Assembly (NCBI GenBank): GCA_045650025.1
Contig: JAZRQR010000133.1
Coordinates: 1-24,495 of the forward strand
Reading direction: 5' to 3'
From: SVQP01 sp045650025
GTDB lineage: Bacteria; Bacillota; Clostridia; Oscillospirales; CAG-272
DNA length: 24,495 nt
In this document: positions 1 through 6,938 of the stretch, in pieces
How positions within the stretch are numbered: the stretch's first letter is position 1
Layout: each line of letters opens with the position of its first letter
Made by a program: the position numbers and the translations under genes
The notes under the pieces: generated by a model
Database searches by the model: none
What the model was told of the DNA's origin: nothing
What the model saw: only the letters and a program-made list of their open reading frames with translations

Positions 1-252
1 GCTCCAAAATATTGTCACATGGTTCAAGGGAGAGGCTTCGGCATATCCATAAAGCTGCCAAATCGTTCTATGAGCCAAAAGAAAGACCCGAGGCAATCGC
101 CTCGGATTTTTCTTTTGGCTCCCCCTACCGGACCTGAGGCGTAGCGATACCATGCGCCGAGGACGTAAGACCGAGGCTCAGGGCAAGCTCGCCGTAAGGC
201 GAGTTTTGATTTTTGGAGCAAAGCTCCAAAATATTGTCACATGGTGCAAGGG
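1..252. repeat. Hairpin-rich intergenic repeat unit bounded by 30-bp direct repeats
   Basis: A 30-bp sequence beginning GCTCCAAAATATTG occurs at 1-30 and again at 223-252 with one mismatch (T24 versus G246), so the two copies are 222 bp apart. Between them are several perfect stem-loops: 72-84 with 109-121 (13-bp arms) enclosing 88-94 with 99-105 (7-bp arms, loop AATC); 188-193 with 198-203 followed by TTTTGATTTTT; and 211-219 with 223-231 (9-bp arms, loop AAA). I see no credible protein. The arrangement resembles a dispersed or tandem intergenic element, and the left copy touches the window edge, so the array may continue leftwards. Family not recognised. Confidence 0.6.
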
Positions 253-535
253 AAACGGTTTTTGCGACCTTTCTGCTCCATCCCCGCCCTCCGCCCACAC
301 CCCGGCACTATCGTGCCCCCCCCTCGCCGTCCCCCGAGGGGGAGGGAATAAACGACAAAACTGAATAACTCGATAACGCATTGACATGACTACAGAATGA
401 GCGATGACCGTCACATTCTGCCTACGCAACGGAAAATACAAGCTTTCACAAGTGCGGTTGCCTGCTCTTCCGGTGTTCTACCCCCCCACCGTGACATAAA
501 TAATATAGGTAAAAAATAATCTTTTCCCCACGTTA
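253..535. other. Non-coding stretch, G/C-rich hairpins, no gene seen
   Basis: No reading frame here has a ribosome binding site or protein-like composition. It holds two stem-loops, 304-308 with 313-317 (GGCAC/GTGCC) and 319-326 with 335-342 (CCCCCTCG/CGAGGGGG), the second not followed by a T-run. The part from about 345 to 535 becomes AT-rich and leads into the promoter of the lipoprotein gene. Together with 1-252 this makes more than 500 bp without a gene. Confidence 0.5.
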
Positions 536-564
536 TTGACAGTAAATTTTCGCAGTGATATAAT
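536..564 (+). promoter_or_regulatory. Sigma-A promoter for the 620-949 lipoprotein
   Basis: TTGACA at 536-541 and TATAAT at 559-564 are separated by exactly 17 bp, a perfect consensus for the housekeeping sigma factor. The predicted leader is about 50 nt. Confidence 0.85.
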
Positions 565-619
565 GGATTAGAGGGTTGAATCTTCTAAAACAAAATATCG
601 CGGTGAGAGGGATAGTTTT

Positions 620-949
620 ATGAAAAGATGGGCTGTTATATTAATGGTTGTGGTAATGCTTGGGGTATTGAGCGCCTGTGCTCGGAAACACTATGATGCG
701 ACGAATATCCATGAAAAATATGACAGGGAATGGATTATTGGAAAGTCACGTGAACAAATTGAGCGCAAATATGGTGAATTTAGACGAGAATACACATTGG
801 ATTCCGGTGAAGACGTTGGTGCGTATTATGTAAATTATGAAAATAGCGGTTTTGATCCCAGTTATATACACGATACTTATTTTGTAGTATTTGATGACGA
901 GGATATTGCGATTGATGCTTATTTCGTCAAATCAAGTATGGGTGGGTGA
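620..949 (+). CDS. Small lipoprotein, SmpA/OmlA-like motif (109 aa)
   Basis: The N-terminus is a lipoprotein signal: MKR, a hydrophobic stretch, then lipobox LSAC with the lipidated Cys at residue 20. The mature part contains IIGKSREQIERKYGEF (about residues 39-54), which resembles the start of the small SmpA/OmlA/BLIP-like fold found in many Gram-positive lipoproteins; the rest is acidic and aromatic. Role unknown, location presumably the outer face of the membrane. The gene is monocistronic, with its own consensus promoter and strong terminators behind it. Its codon use is visibly more AT-rich (ATA, TTA, AAT, TAT) than most genes in the window, and it sits beside the repeat-rich left edge, which may indicate acquisition. 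The start is supported by a GAGAGGGA purine run at 605-612. Confidence 0.75.
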   Translation: MKRWAVILMVVVMLGVLSACARKHYDATNIHEKYDREWIIGKSREQIERKYGEFRREYTLDSGEDVGAYYVNYENSGFDPSYIHDTYFVVFDDEDIAIDAYFVKSSMGG

Positions 950-982
950 GATTCACCGCATGGACGCTCGATCACGTACTAC

Positions 983-1027
983 AAAAAAGCAGAAGCCTGA
1001 ATAACCGTATCAGACTTCTGCTTTTTT
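983..1027 (+). terminator. Intrinsic terminator after the small lipoprotein
   Basis: A perfect 13-bp inverted repeat, 983-995 with 1015-1027, gives an A-run, a GC-containing stem and a T-run. The symmetric A/T ends mean it could act in both directions. Confidence 0.85.
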
Positions 1028-1049
1028 GTTTTACACACCGCCGTCCCCT

Positions 1050-1084
1050 GAGGTGAGAGAACGATCCTACCTCACCTCTTTTTA
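1050..1084 (+). terminator. Second terminator-like hairpin
   Basis: GAGGTGAG at 1050-1057 pairs with CTCACCTC at 1071-1078 and is followed by TTTTTT. The 13-nt loop is large. It lies only 23 bp after the previous terminator, so it may be a backup that insulates the next promoter. Confidence 0.6.
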
Positions 1085-1105
1085 TTTCAAATATTCCGCT
1101 TGGTC

Positions 1106-1134
1106 TTGACACACCAATCACTCCGTGATACAAT
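1106..1134 (+). promoter_or_regulatory. Promoter of the aminotransferase gene
   Basis: TTGACA at 1106-1111, 17-bp spacer, TACAAT at 1129-1134. The gene starts 35 bp further on, behind AGGAGG at 1158-1163. Confidence 0.85.
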
Positions 1135-1168
1135 ACTATAGTAGTAGTCCGAACAGCAGGAGGTATTT

Positions 1169-2020
1169 ATGGCGACAAAGGCATATTTTAACGGACAAAT
1201 TGGAAATTACGATGAGATGACCATCCCGTTGGGGGATCGCTCGGTGTTTTACGGTGACGCGGTGTATGACGCGGTGCTGGTGCTGAATAAAAAGCCTTTT
1301 GCAATGGGGCTGCATATCGATCGTCTGTACAACAGCTGCAGATTGGCGGATATTGCGTTTGAAATGCCCCGCGAGCAGTTGCTTGCTGAGATCGACCGTT
1401 TGTTGGAGGTATCCGAGGGCGATCAACTGCTGCTTTATCTGCAGGTGTCCCGTGGTGCTGCACCTCGCAAGCACGAATATCCCGCCGGCGTGACGCCCAA
1501 TCTCTTGATGTTTGCAAAGCCTGTCAGCGTCTCTCCTAAGGATAAGCGCACGTCTTTGCACAGCGTGGAGGATCTGCGTTTCCAATACTGCAACATCAAG
1601 ACGGTCAACCTGCTGCCCAACGTATTTGCCTCCGAAAAGGCGACCCGCGCGGGCGCAACCGAGGCACTTTTGCATCGCGGCGAGCGCGTGACCGAGGCTT
1701 CGCACAGCTCGATACTCATGATCAAGGACGGCGTGGTCATCATGCCTCCTCTTGATGAGCTGGTGCTGCCCGGCATTACCAGACGTGTACTGCACGACGT
1801 GTGCGACCAAAACGGCATTCCCGTGTCGCTGCGCGTTTTCACCATGGACGAGATCATGAACGCGGACGAGATCATTCTGTGCAGTACGACACAGAATATC
1901 TTGTACGTCTTTGAGATCGACGGCAAGCCGGTCGGTGGCAAGGACAGAGCATTTGCAACCAAGCTGCAGGATCTGTTCTTGGAAGAAGTTTATAAGGACA
2001 CCGGGGTCAGACTCGGTTGA
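1169..2020 (+). CDS. dat: Class IV aminotransferase, D-amino acid (D-alanine) aminotransferase
   Basis: PLP-dependent fold-type IV transaminase of 283 residues, the usual length for Dat. Dat enzymes interconvert D-alanine and 2-oxoglutarate with pyruvate and D-glutamate, supplying D-Glu and D-Ala for peptidoglycan. Visible markers: GDAVYDAV with Tyr33 (substrate pocket), SRGAAPRKHEYP with Arg100 and His102 (the carboxylate trap of D-AAT), CNIKTVNLL with the PLP-binding Lys144, and TEAS with Glu176, which contacts the PLP pyridine nitrogen. The CxIKxxNLL form matches Bacillus D-AAT rather than IlvE or 4-amino-4-deoxychorismate lyase, though the substrate is still inferred. Start fixed by AGGAGG 5 bp upstream. 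Monocistronic between its own promoter and a strong terminator. Predicted cytosolic. Confidence 0.9.
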   Translation: MATKAYFNGQIGNYDEMTIPLGDRSVFYGDAVYDAVLVLNKKPFAMGLHIDRLYNSCRLADIAFEMPREQLLAEIDRLLEVSEGDQLLLYLQVSRGAAPRKHEYPAGVTPNLLMFAKPVSVSPKDKRTSLHSVEDLRFQYCNIKTVNLLPNVFASEKATRAGATEALLHRGERVTEASHSSILMIKDGVVIMPPLDELVLPGITRRVLHDVCDQNGIPVSLRVFTMDEIMNADEIILCSTTQNILYVFEIDGKPVGGKDRAFATKLQDLFLEEVYKDTGVRLG

Positions 2021-2023
2021 TGG

Positions 2024-2058
2024 AAATAAAGCACCTCCAAAAGAGGTGCTTTATTTTT
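2024..2058 (+). terminator. Strong intrinsic terminator after dat
   Basis: A 14-bp perfect stem (2024-2037 with 2043-2056) has loop CAAAA and a T-rich 3' side. The A-rich 5' arm suggests bidirectional use. Confidence 0.9.
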
Positions 2059-2073
2059 GTGCAGTGCGAAAAC

Positions 2074-2102
2074 TTGACACCGGACGGCTGATATGCTATA
2101 AT
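2074..2102 (+). promoter_or_regulatory. Promoter of the 2135-5932 operon
   Basis: TTGACA 2074-2079 and TATAAT 2097-2102 have a 17-bp spacer, plus an extended -10 (TGC directly before TATAAT). It is one of the strongest-looking promoters in the window, although it drives genes of unknown role. The nucleotidyltransferase promoter has the same ATATGCTATAAT core. Confidence 0.9.
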
Positions 2103-2134
2103 CAAATCAGAAAAACGTATCACGGAGGTCTTTT

Positions 2135-2698
2135 ATGCTGTATTGTGAAGAATGCAAGCGCGTATGCGTGGATGAGAGTGACTGCATTTGCGGTAGTAGC
2201 TTTTTGCGCGAGGCAACCGAGCAGGATTATTGCTTTTTGCTGGAGGCAAACGAGTCGTTTGCGCAAATGCTGGAGGGATATTGCGACAGCAACGGGATTG
2301 AATGCGTGCTGATTCCGTCCGGCAACGGTAGCCGCAGCGCGCTGGGGCTTTCGCTTGGCAACTTCATTATTTGCGTGCCGTACCCGCAATACGCTGCGGC
2401 TTGCGAGATCGTGGAGATGTTTGAGCGTGATCAGCAAGAGGACGTTCGCAATAATTTGGTGCAAAACCGCGCTTCCTGGCACGCAGGCAAGAGAACGCAA
2501 CGCAAGCTGCGCAAAAAGCTGGGGATGGCGGACGGCGCGGATTTCTATGATTGCATTGCGGATGCGCTGAGCGAGGCACAGTCGGTAACCGATGACGGAT
2601 TGATCGGCTCTTGCGAGTACGCGGGGCACTATATTGCCGTGCGCGGTGAGGCGTGGAGATTTTGGTTCAATTCCGCAACGTACGAGATTTTTATTTAG
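2135..2698 (+). CDS. Zinc-ribbon protein with DUF2007-like domain (187 aa)
   Basis: First gene of a four-gene operon; start set by ACGGAGGT at 2121-2128. The N-terminus has clustered cysteines (Cys4, Cys7, Cys11, Cys17, Cys19, of the form CxxC then CxC), a small zinc ribbon. Residues about 34-95 read like a DUF2007 domain: a helix LEANESFAQMLEGYC, a strand containing GIECVLIP, then ICVPYPQYAAACEIVEMF. The C-terminal half is charged and then hydrophobic, ending in FWFNSATYEIFI. DUF2007 proteins are small ligand-binding or PII-like folds of unknown role, so no function is assigned. No signal peptide or membrane segment, so cytosolic. It is followed at 17 bp by the next gene. The family call is from pattern only. 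Confidence 0.75.
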   Translation: MLYCEECKRVCVDESDCICGSSFLREATEQDYCFLLEANESFAQMLEGYCDSNGIECVLIPSGNGSRSALGLSLGNFIICVPYPQYAAACEIVEMFERDQQEDVRNNLVQNRASWHAGKRTQRKLRKKLGMADGADFYDCIADALSEAQSVTDDGLIGSCEYAGHYIAVRGEAWRFWFNSATYEIFI

Positions 2699-2715
2699 AT
2701 TTAAGGTAGGTTTAT

Positions 2716-3672
2716 ATGAACATTTCGGGTTGGGAATATGACTTTGAGAGTTTGCCTCGCTGGGAGAATCGTACGGTGATGCTTGATTGCCAAGACTATC
2801 TGTTTGAGTCGCCCGATGCATCGCGCGCATGCCTGATTTATTCAGTCTCCGAGGTTGGCATGATGAACTATATTGGTTTTTGCGCGATTTTGCAAAACAA
2901 AGCTGCGCCTGAGCTGCTGTTGCATATTCCGTACGTCAATTTTACGCCGCACGCCAAGTTCAGCAAGGATGGAAATCTGCTGTTTCTCAGGGCCTCATAC
3001 CGATACGGCAAGCGGTTTATTTTGGTTTTGGATCTGCGTGCCCAAAAGTATGCAATCGTGCATTTCTGCGCGCCAGTGTGGTATGAGCTGGTTGAGACTG
3101 AGAGCGGTTTGTTCCAAATCACCTTAGACACAGAACGAAACAAGGATGACCGCCGTATCAAGTACATCAAAAATACCTTGATCGACCCGGGAACGCTGCA
3201 ATGGCGCAAGTGGAAGCCATTAGCGGAGGGGGGAGATCTGCGCCTGCGGCAGCGCGGTGGTTGGCGAGACCGATTCAAGTCGCCCGATCAGATCTGGGCA
3301 GAGACACTGGATCTTGCTATTTCAGATCAGATCGGAAGTCAGGAATTTGTAGATCTCAACAGAAAGAAGACGCTGTATTATTTTGTGCCGTTCACGCAAA
3401 AGGAAAACGGAAAATGGAGCAGCAATGCTATGAAAAACGATCAGATCCCGGGCGATTTTCAGCCGGCATTTACTACGCTGGAAGCGTGCCAAAGCTATCT
3501 GGAGCAAAAAGGCATGCAGCACGACATCATCAAAGGGACTCTGCAAAAAATGATGAAATCCATAGATTCCAACCCCTTTACACATCATTGGGGTGTGGTA
3601 ATTGATCCGTACGGTGACTTTGTCGCGATTCCGGGGTACATCCGCGTCACGCCCAAGTCGTTGCAGTATTGA
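2716..3672 (+). CDS. Hypothetical protein with SseB-like C-terminal region (318 aa)
   Basis: I do not recognise the first 190 residues: mixed alpha/beta, rich in Trp, Tyr and Arg, with beta-strand-like runs such as GKRFILVLDLRAQKYAIVHF. The C-terminal ~110 residues look like an SseB domain: TLYYFVPFTQKENGKW, then PAFTTLEACQSYL, then a final GVVIDPYGDFVAIPGYI, which parallels the usual 'iPvFT ... giviNPfG' pattern. SseB-like domains occur in many Gram-positive hypothetical and immunity-type proteins, so no biochemical role can be named. Cytosolic by absence of signals. Second gene of the operon, 22 bp before the ATPase start; ribosome binding site AAGGTAGG at 2703-2710. Confidence 0.7.
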   Translation: MNISGWEYDFESLPRWENRTVMLDCQDYLFESPDASRACLIYSVSEVGMMNYIGFCAILQNKAAPELLLHIPYVNFTPHAKFSKDGNLLFLRASYRYGKRFILVLDLRAQKYAIVHFCAPVWYELVETESGLFQITLDTERNKDDRRIKYIKNTLIDPGTLQWRKWKPLAEGGDLRLRQRGGWRDRFKSPDQIWAETLDLAISDQIGSQEFVDLNRKKTLYYFVPFTQKENGKWSSNAMKNDQIPGDFQPAFTTLEACQSYLEQKGMQHDIIKGTLQKMMKSIDSNPFTHHWGVVIDPYGDFVAIPGYIRVTPKSLQY

Positions 3673-3694
3673 GAGACAAGAAAGAGGAGATACT

Positions 3695-4573
3695 ATGATC
3701 TACGTCAAACGGCTGACGCTGCCGAGTGAGGTTACGGAGATTGAGTTTGTTAAGCATGAGCAGCGCACCTGCTTTAACACCTTTTATCCGTTCAAAATAT
3801 TCCCCGACAAGGGGCTGCGTCGCGTAGATTTTGAGCCTGTGACCATGTTTTACGGCGGTAACGGCTCGGGAAAGAGCACGCTGCTCAACGTATTGGCACG
3901 CAAAATGCGTGCGGTGCGCTATTCCGAGTTCAACGATGCGCCCTTTTTTGAAACCTTTGTGGGCATGTGCGAGGTGGACTATGCCAAAATACCGCGCGCA
4001 GCTTACGTGCTGACCAGCGACGACGTGTTTGATTACGCGCTCAAGGCGCGCTCCATCAACGAGGGCATTGACGACCGGCGCAACGAGCTGTTTGATAAGT
4101 ACGTGTCCATCCATGCTGAGATGGTACGCAATCCCGAGATCGGGCGGCTGGGTGGGCTTGATGATTACGAGCGCTGGCGCGAGGTGCGTGAGATCCTCTC
4201 GCCGCGCAAAACGCAATCGCAGTATATCAAAAAGCGCGTTGCCAACGACATTGATCTATGCTCCAACGGTGAGACCGCCATGCGGTATTTTCTTGACCGC
4301 ATTGACGAGGACGCGGTGTATTTTCTCGATGAGCCCGAAAACAGCCTTTCGATCGAGCGGCAGATCGAGCTTGCCGAGTACGTGCAGGCAACCGCGCGCG
4401 CCACGCGCAGTCAGTTTATCATCGCCACGCACTCGCCCGTGTTCCTTGCCATGCAGGGGGCAAAGATCTATAATCTGGACGACTATCCCGCATCGGTCTG
4501 CAAGTGGACAGAGCTGCCCAACGTGCGCCGCTATTTTGATTTTTTTATGGATCACAGGCACGAATTTGACTGA
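3695..4573 (+). CDS. Small AAA/ABC-type ATPase (COG3910-like, 292 aa)
   Basis: P-loop ATPase with Walker A GGNGSGKST at residues 54-62, an ABC-like signature CSNGE at 189-193, Walker B AVYFLDEPE at 207-215 and an H-switch ATHSP at 244-248. This order, with only a short helical insert between Walker A and the signature, fits the stand-alone ABC-type 'AAA family ATPase' group (predicted ATPase, COG3910) rather than a transporter or full SMC. No transmembrane partner is adjacent. Start chosen at 3695 because AAGAGGAGA lies directly upstream; an in-frame ATG at 3602 would overlap the preceding gene and lacks a ribosome binding site. Third gene of the operon. Substrate unknown; such ATPases occur both as housekeeping orphans and in defence modules, and nothing here decides between the two. 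Confidence 0.85.
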   Translation: MIYVKRLTLPSEVTEIEFVKHEQRTCFNTFYPFKIFPDKGLRRVDFEPVTMFYGGNGSGKSTLLNVLARKMRAVRYSEFNDAPFFETFVGMCEVDYAKIPRAAYVLTSDDVFDYALKARSINEGIDDRRNELFDKYVSIHAEMVRNPEIGRLGGLDDYERWREVREILSPRKTQSQYIKKRVANDIDLCSNGETAMRYFLDRIDEDAVYFLDEPENSLSIERQIELAEYVQATARATRSQFIIATHSPVFLAMQGAKIYNLDDYPASVCKWTELPNVRRYFDFFMDHRHEFD

Positions 4574-4600
4574 TACTATAGCAAAAAAGGTGGATACGAT

Positions 4601-5932
4601 ATGGAAAAGATGCTGCAAGCAGTTGAAAAATACAGAACGCTGATCTTGGATGCCGAGCGGTATATCTGGCAGAATCCCGAAACGGGCTACAAGGAATACA
4701 AGACCTCGGCGTATATGGAAGAGAAATTTACCGAGCTGGGGTATGAGCTCACCAGGGCGGAGGGGATTACCGGCTTTACCGCGCAGCTGGATACGGGCAG
4801 GGAAGGCCCCACGCTTTTGGTGCTGGGCGAGCTGGATTCCATCATTTGCCCCGCGCATCCGGATGCCGATCCCGAGACGGGCGCGGTGCACTCCTGCGGT
4901 CACAATGCGCAAAGTGCAACGCTGCTGGGTATTGCCTCTGCGCTGACCGAGCCTGCGGTTTTGGAGGGGCTTTGCGGCAAGATACGCCTTTGCGCTGTGC
5001 CTGCAGAGGAGCTTTTGGAGATCGAATACCGCTCGTTGCTCAAAGAGCAGGGTAAGATCCGATATTTTGGCGGCAAGAGCGAATTTTTGTCGCGCGGACT
5101 GTTTGACGGCGTGGATCTGGCGTTCATGGTGCACACCTCGGGCGCATATGCCGTGGACGGCGGCTCGGTGGGCTGCATTGCCAAGAATATCATATATAAA
5201 GGTCGCGCTGCACACGCAGGCGGTGCGCCTTGGGAGGGCTGCAACGCACTTTACGCGGCAAATTGCGGCATCAATGCCGTCAACGCCATTCGCGAGACCT
5301 TCCGTGAGTCTGAGCTGATCCGTGTGCATCCCATTATCACGCACGGCGGCGATATGGTCAATGCCATTCCCGAGACGGTGCGCATGGAAAGCTACGTGCG
5401 CGGCGGCTCGTTTGATGCCATTGTGAGCAATAACCGCAAGGTCAACCGTGCGTTGACCGGCGCGGCACTCTCGCTGGGCGCGAACGTGGAGATTATTGAT
5501 ATTCCCGGCTATGCGCCGCTGCACAACGATGCAGGCATGGTGCAGGTGGCAAAGGATGCTTTTGCGCTGGTTTGCCCGGGTGAGCAGTTCTATGAAGTGC
5601 CCCGCATGGGCACGGGCAGCACGGATATGGGCGATCTTTCCTGCATTATGCCGGTCGTGCACCCCTATGCAGGCGGTGCTATGGGCAAGAGCCACGGCAA
5701 CGACTACCAAATCGCGGATGCCGAGCGCGCTTGCGTGACCAACGCCAAGTGGCAGCTTGCCATGATCCATCTGCTTTTGGGTGACGGCGCAAGCCGCGCC
5801 CGTCAGATCGTGGCAGACTACAAGCCGCTCTTTGACTCTAAAGAAGCGTACCTTGCCTACGTGGATGCGCTGAACGCCAAGGGAGATCGCATCACCTACG
5901 GTGAAGATGGCACGGCAACTGTAAAAATTTGA
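4601..5932 (+). CDS. M20D-family amidohydrolase (AbgB/IAA-amino acid hydrolase-like)
   Basis: Dinuclear-metal hydrolase of 443 residues that probably cleaves an N-acyl or peptide-like amide bond in the cytosol. Likely metal ligands by family pattern: Cys99 and His101 (SCGHN), Glu137 (PAEE, with Glu136 as general base), His178 (MVHTSG) and His365 (KSHGND). The dimerisation-domain His205 sits in GRAAHAGGAPW, and the 'GGxxxNxIPE' element is at 249-258. The SCGHN form, in place of CGHDAH, is nearer to p-aminobenzoyl-glutamate hydrolase AbgB-type proteins than to plant auxin hydrolases. The ribosome binding site is AAGGTGGA, 27 bp after the ATPase stop. Last gene of its operon, followed by a clear terminator. 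Substrate not determinable. Confidence 0.88.
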   Translation: MEKMLQAVEKYRTLILDAERYIWQNPETGYKEYKTSAYMEEKFTELGYELTRAEGITGFTAQLDTGREGPTLLVLGELDSIICPAHPDADPETGAVHSCGHNAQSATLLGIASALTEPAVLEGLCGKIRLCAVPAEELLEIEYRSLLKEQGKIRYFGGKSEFLSRGLFDGVDLAFMVHTSGAYAVDGGSVGCIAKNIIYKGRAAHAGGAPWEGCNALYAANCGINAVNAIRETFRESELIRVHPIITHGGDMVNAIPETVRMESYVRGGSFDAIVSNNRKVNRALTGAALSLGANVEIIDIPGYAPLHNDAGMVQVAKDAFALVCPGEQFYEVPRMGTGSTDMGDLSCIMPVVHPYAGGAMGKSHGNDYQIADAERACVTNAKWQLAMIHLLLGDGASRARQIVADYKPLFDSKEAYLAYVDALNAKGDRITYGEDGTATVKI

Positions 5933-5937
5933 TAAAA

Positions 5938-5968
5938 GCAAAAGGGCTGCTGCGGCAGCCCTCTTTGC
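5938..5968 (+). terminator. Intrinsic terminator of the 2135-5932 operon
   Basis: AGGGCTGC at 5943-5950 pairs with GCAGCCCT at 5955-5962, loop TGCG; outer GCAAA/TTTGC pairing extends the stem. The T-run is short. Confidence 0.75.
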
Positions 5969-6002
5969 TCGGTGTAAAATAGTTTGTTCGTGCAGGCCGG
6001 GA

Positions 6003-6106
6003 TCGTCGAGGGCACAGATGGATGTGTTGCGCATCAGCTTTTTCGCTTTTTGCTTTAATTTATCAATACCAAACCTACAACCGGTAGTGGTCGGCGCCCT
6101 CGACGA
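6003..6106. repeat. Intergenic element bounded by an 11-bp inverted repeat
   Basis: TCGTCGAGGGC at 6003-6013 and its exact reverse complement at 6096-6106 bracket about 82 bp with no coding potential (GC-rich ends, AT-rich middle). No target-site duplication is obvious. It may be a small dispersed intergenic repeat or a long-range stem-loop. The rest of the 5969-6144 gap shows nothing else. Confidence 0.45.
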
Positions 6107-6144
6107 CCTATGTGTGCTCAAACTAATTTCAACCTTCACTCTCC

Positions 6145-6173
6145 TTGACACATCTTGCCCTATATGCTATAAT
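6145..6173 (+). promoter_or_regulatory. Promoter of the nucleotidyltransferase gene
   Basis: TTGACA 6145-6150, 17-bp spacer ending in TGC (extended -10), TATAAT 6168-6173. Because the -10 ends at 6173, the ATG at 6180 would be transcribed at the very 5' end. This favours the ATG at 6198 as the true start. Confidence 0.9.
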
Positions 6174-6197
6174 TGATCCATGAAAGGTGGTGACAGT

Positions 6198-6863
6198 ATG
6201 ATCGAAATACAATCTTATATGCGTCTTTTTTGTGCGGCTTTGGAGCAGACCTTTGCGCGTCGCGTGTGGTTTGTGGGCTTGCAGGGCAGCTATGCGCGCG
6301 GTGAGGCGACCGAGAGCAGCGATATTGACGTGGTTGTGATCTTGGACGAGCTGACCGCTGCTGACCTTGCAGCTTATCGCCAAATGCTGAACACGCTGCC
6401 GCACAGAGAGCTGATCTGCGGCTTTGTTTCGGGCAAGGAAGAGCTTCTTAGCTGGGAGCCGTCCGATCTGTTCCAGTTTTATTATGATACGACACCGATT
6501 TTGGGCAGCCTTGACGCTCTGCTTGCGCTGATAGACAATGCGGCAATCGACCGCGCGATCAGGATCGGCGTGTGCAATATCTATCACGGCTGCGCGCACA
6601 ATATGCTGCATGCGCGTGATGCCGACGCGCTGTGTGGACTTTATAAATCCGCGTCCTTTGTCGTACAGGCAATCGCCTATCGGCAAACGGGGCGTTACGT
6701 GCGCTCGCAAACCGAGCTGCTTTGTGCGGTCGAGCCCGAGGAGCGGGGGATCGTCAGCACCTTCCTGCATCTCAAACGCGGCGGCGAGGTGGATTTTGAT
6801 CCTATGTCCGAGGCGTTGTTTTCCTTTGCGGGCAAGTGGATCAAAAAAATGGAAAAAATATAG
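6198..6863 (+). CDS. Nucleotidyltransferase-domain protein (221 aa)
   Basis: Pol-beta-like nucleotidyltransferase of the KNTase/MNT type. The active site GSYARGEATESSDIDVVV starts at Gly30-Ser31 and gives the DxD metal ligands Asp42 and Asp44, spaced as in the family pattern; Glu or Asp near 67-75 may be the third acid. The C-terminal half is helical (DRAIRIGVCNIYHGCAHNML, then a Tyr/Ala-rich helix), like the substrate-binding domain of aminoglycoside nucleotidyltransferases or a fused HEPN-like bundle. It would transfer a nucleotide to an unknown acceptor: antibiotic, protein or RNA. Start set at 6198 by AAAGGTGGTGA; the upstream in-frame ATG at 6180 lies within 7 bp of the -10. No HEPN toxin gene is next to it, so a MNT/HEPN toxin-antitoxin pair is not supported. 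Confidence 0.85.
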   Translation: MIEIQSYMRLFCAALEQTFARRVWFVGLQGSYARGEATESSDIDVVVILDELTAADLAAYRQMLNTLPHRELICGFVSGKEELLSWEPSDLFQFYYDTTPILGSLDALLALIDNAAIDRAIRIGVCNIYHGCAHNMLHARDADALCGLYKSASFVVQAIAYRQTGRYVRSQTELLCAVEPEERGIVSTFLHLKRGGEVDFDPMSEALFSFAGKWIKKMEKI

Positions 6864-6938
6864 TTTTTTTCAAAAAAGCGAACTTTTCGTATGAATTATT
6901 TGTTATATAGAGCAAAGTCACTCGGAAAGGAGAAAAAC

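Noticed and set aside
24..221. 65-residue frame on the - strand inside the left repeat
   Set aside because: It lies over several perfect hairpins, which explain the sequence better; no ribosome binding site and no known domain.
1..252. CRISPR array
   Set aside because: Only two 30-bp copies with a 192-bp interval full of hairpins; no regular short spacers and no cas genes.
3695..4573. OLD-type or Septu-type defence nuclease system
   Set aside because: The ATPase has no nuclease domain and neither neighbour shows a nuclease motif; its partners look unrelated to known defence pairs.
4256..6151. 631-residue open frame on the - strand
   Set aside because: Shadow of the M20D hydrolase and ATPase genes; His/Arg/Ala-rich composition and no ribosome binding site.
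6198..6863. MNT/HEPN toxin-antitoxin module
   Set aside because: The nucleotidyltransferase is much larger than MNT antitoxins and no HEPN gene is adjacent.
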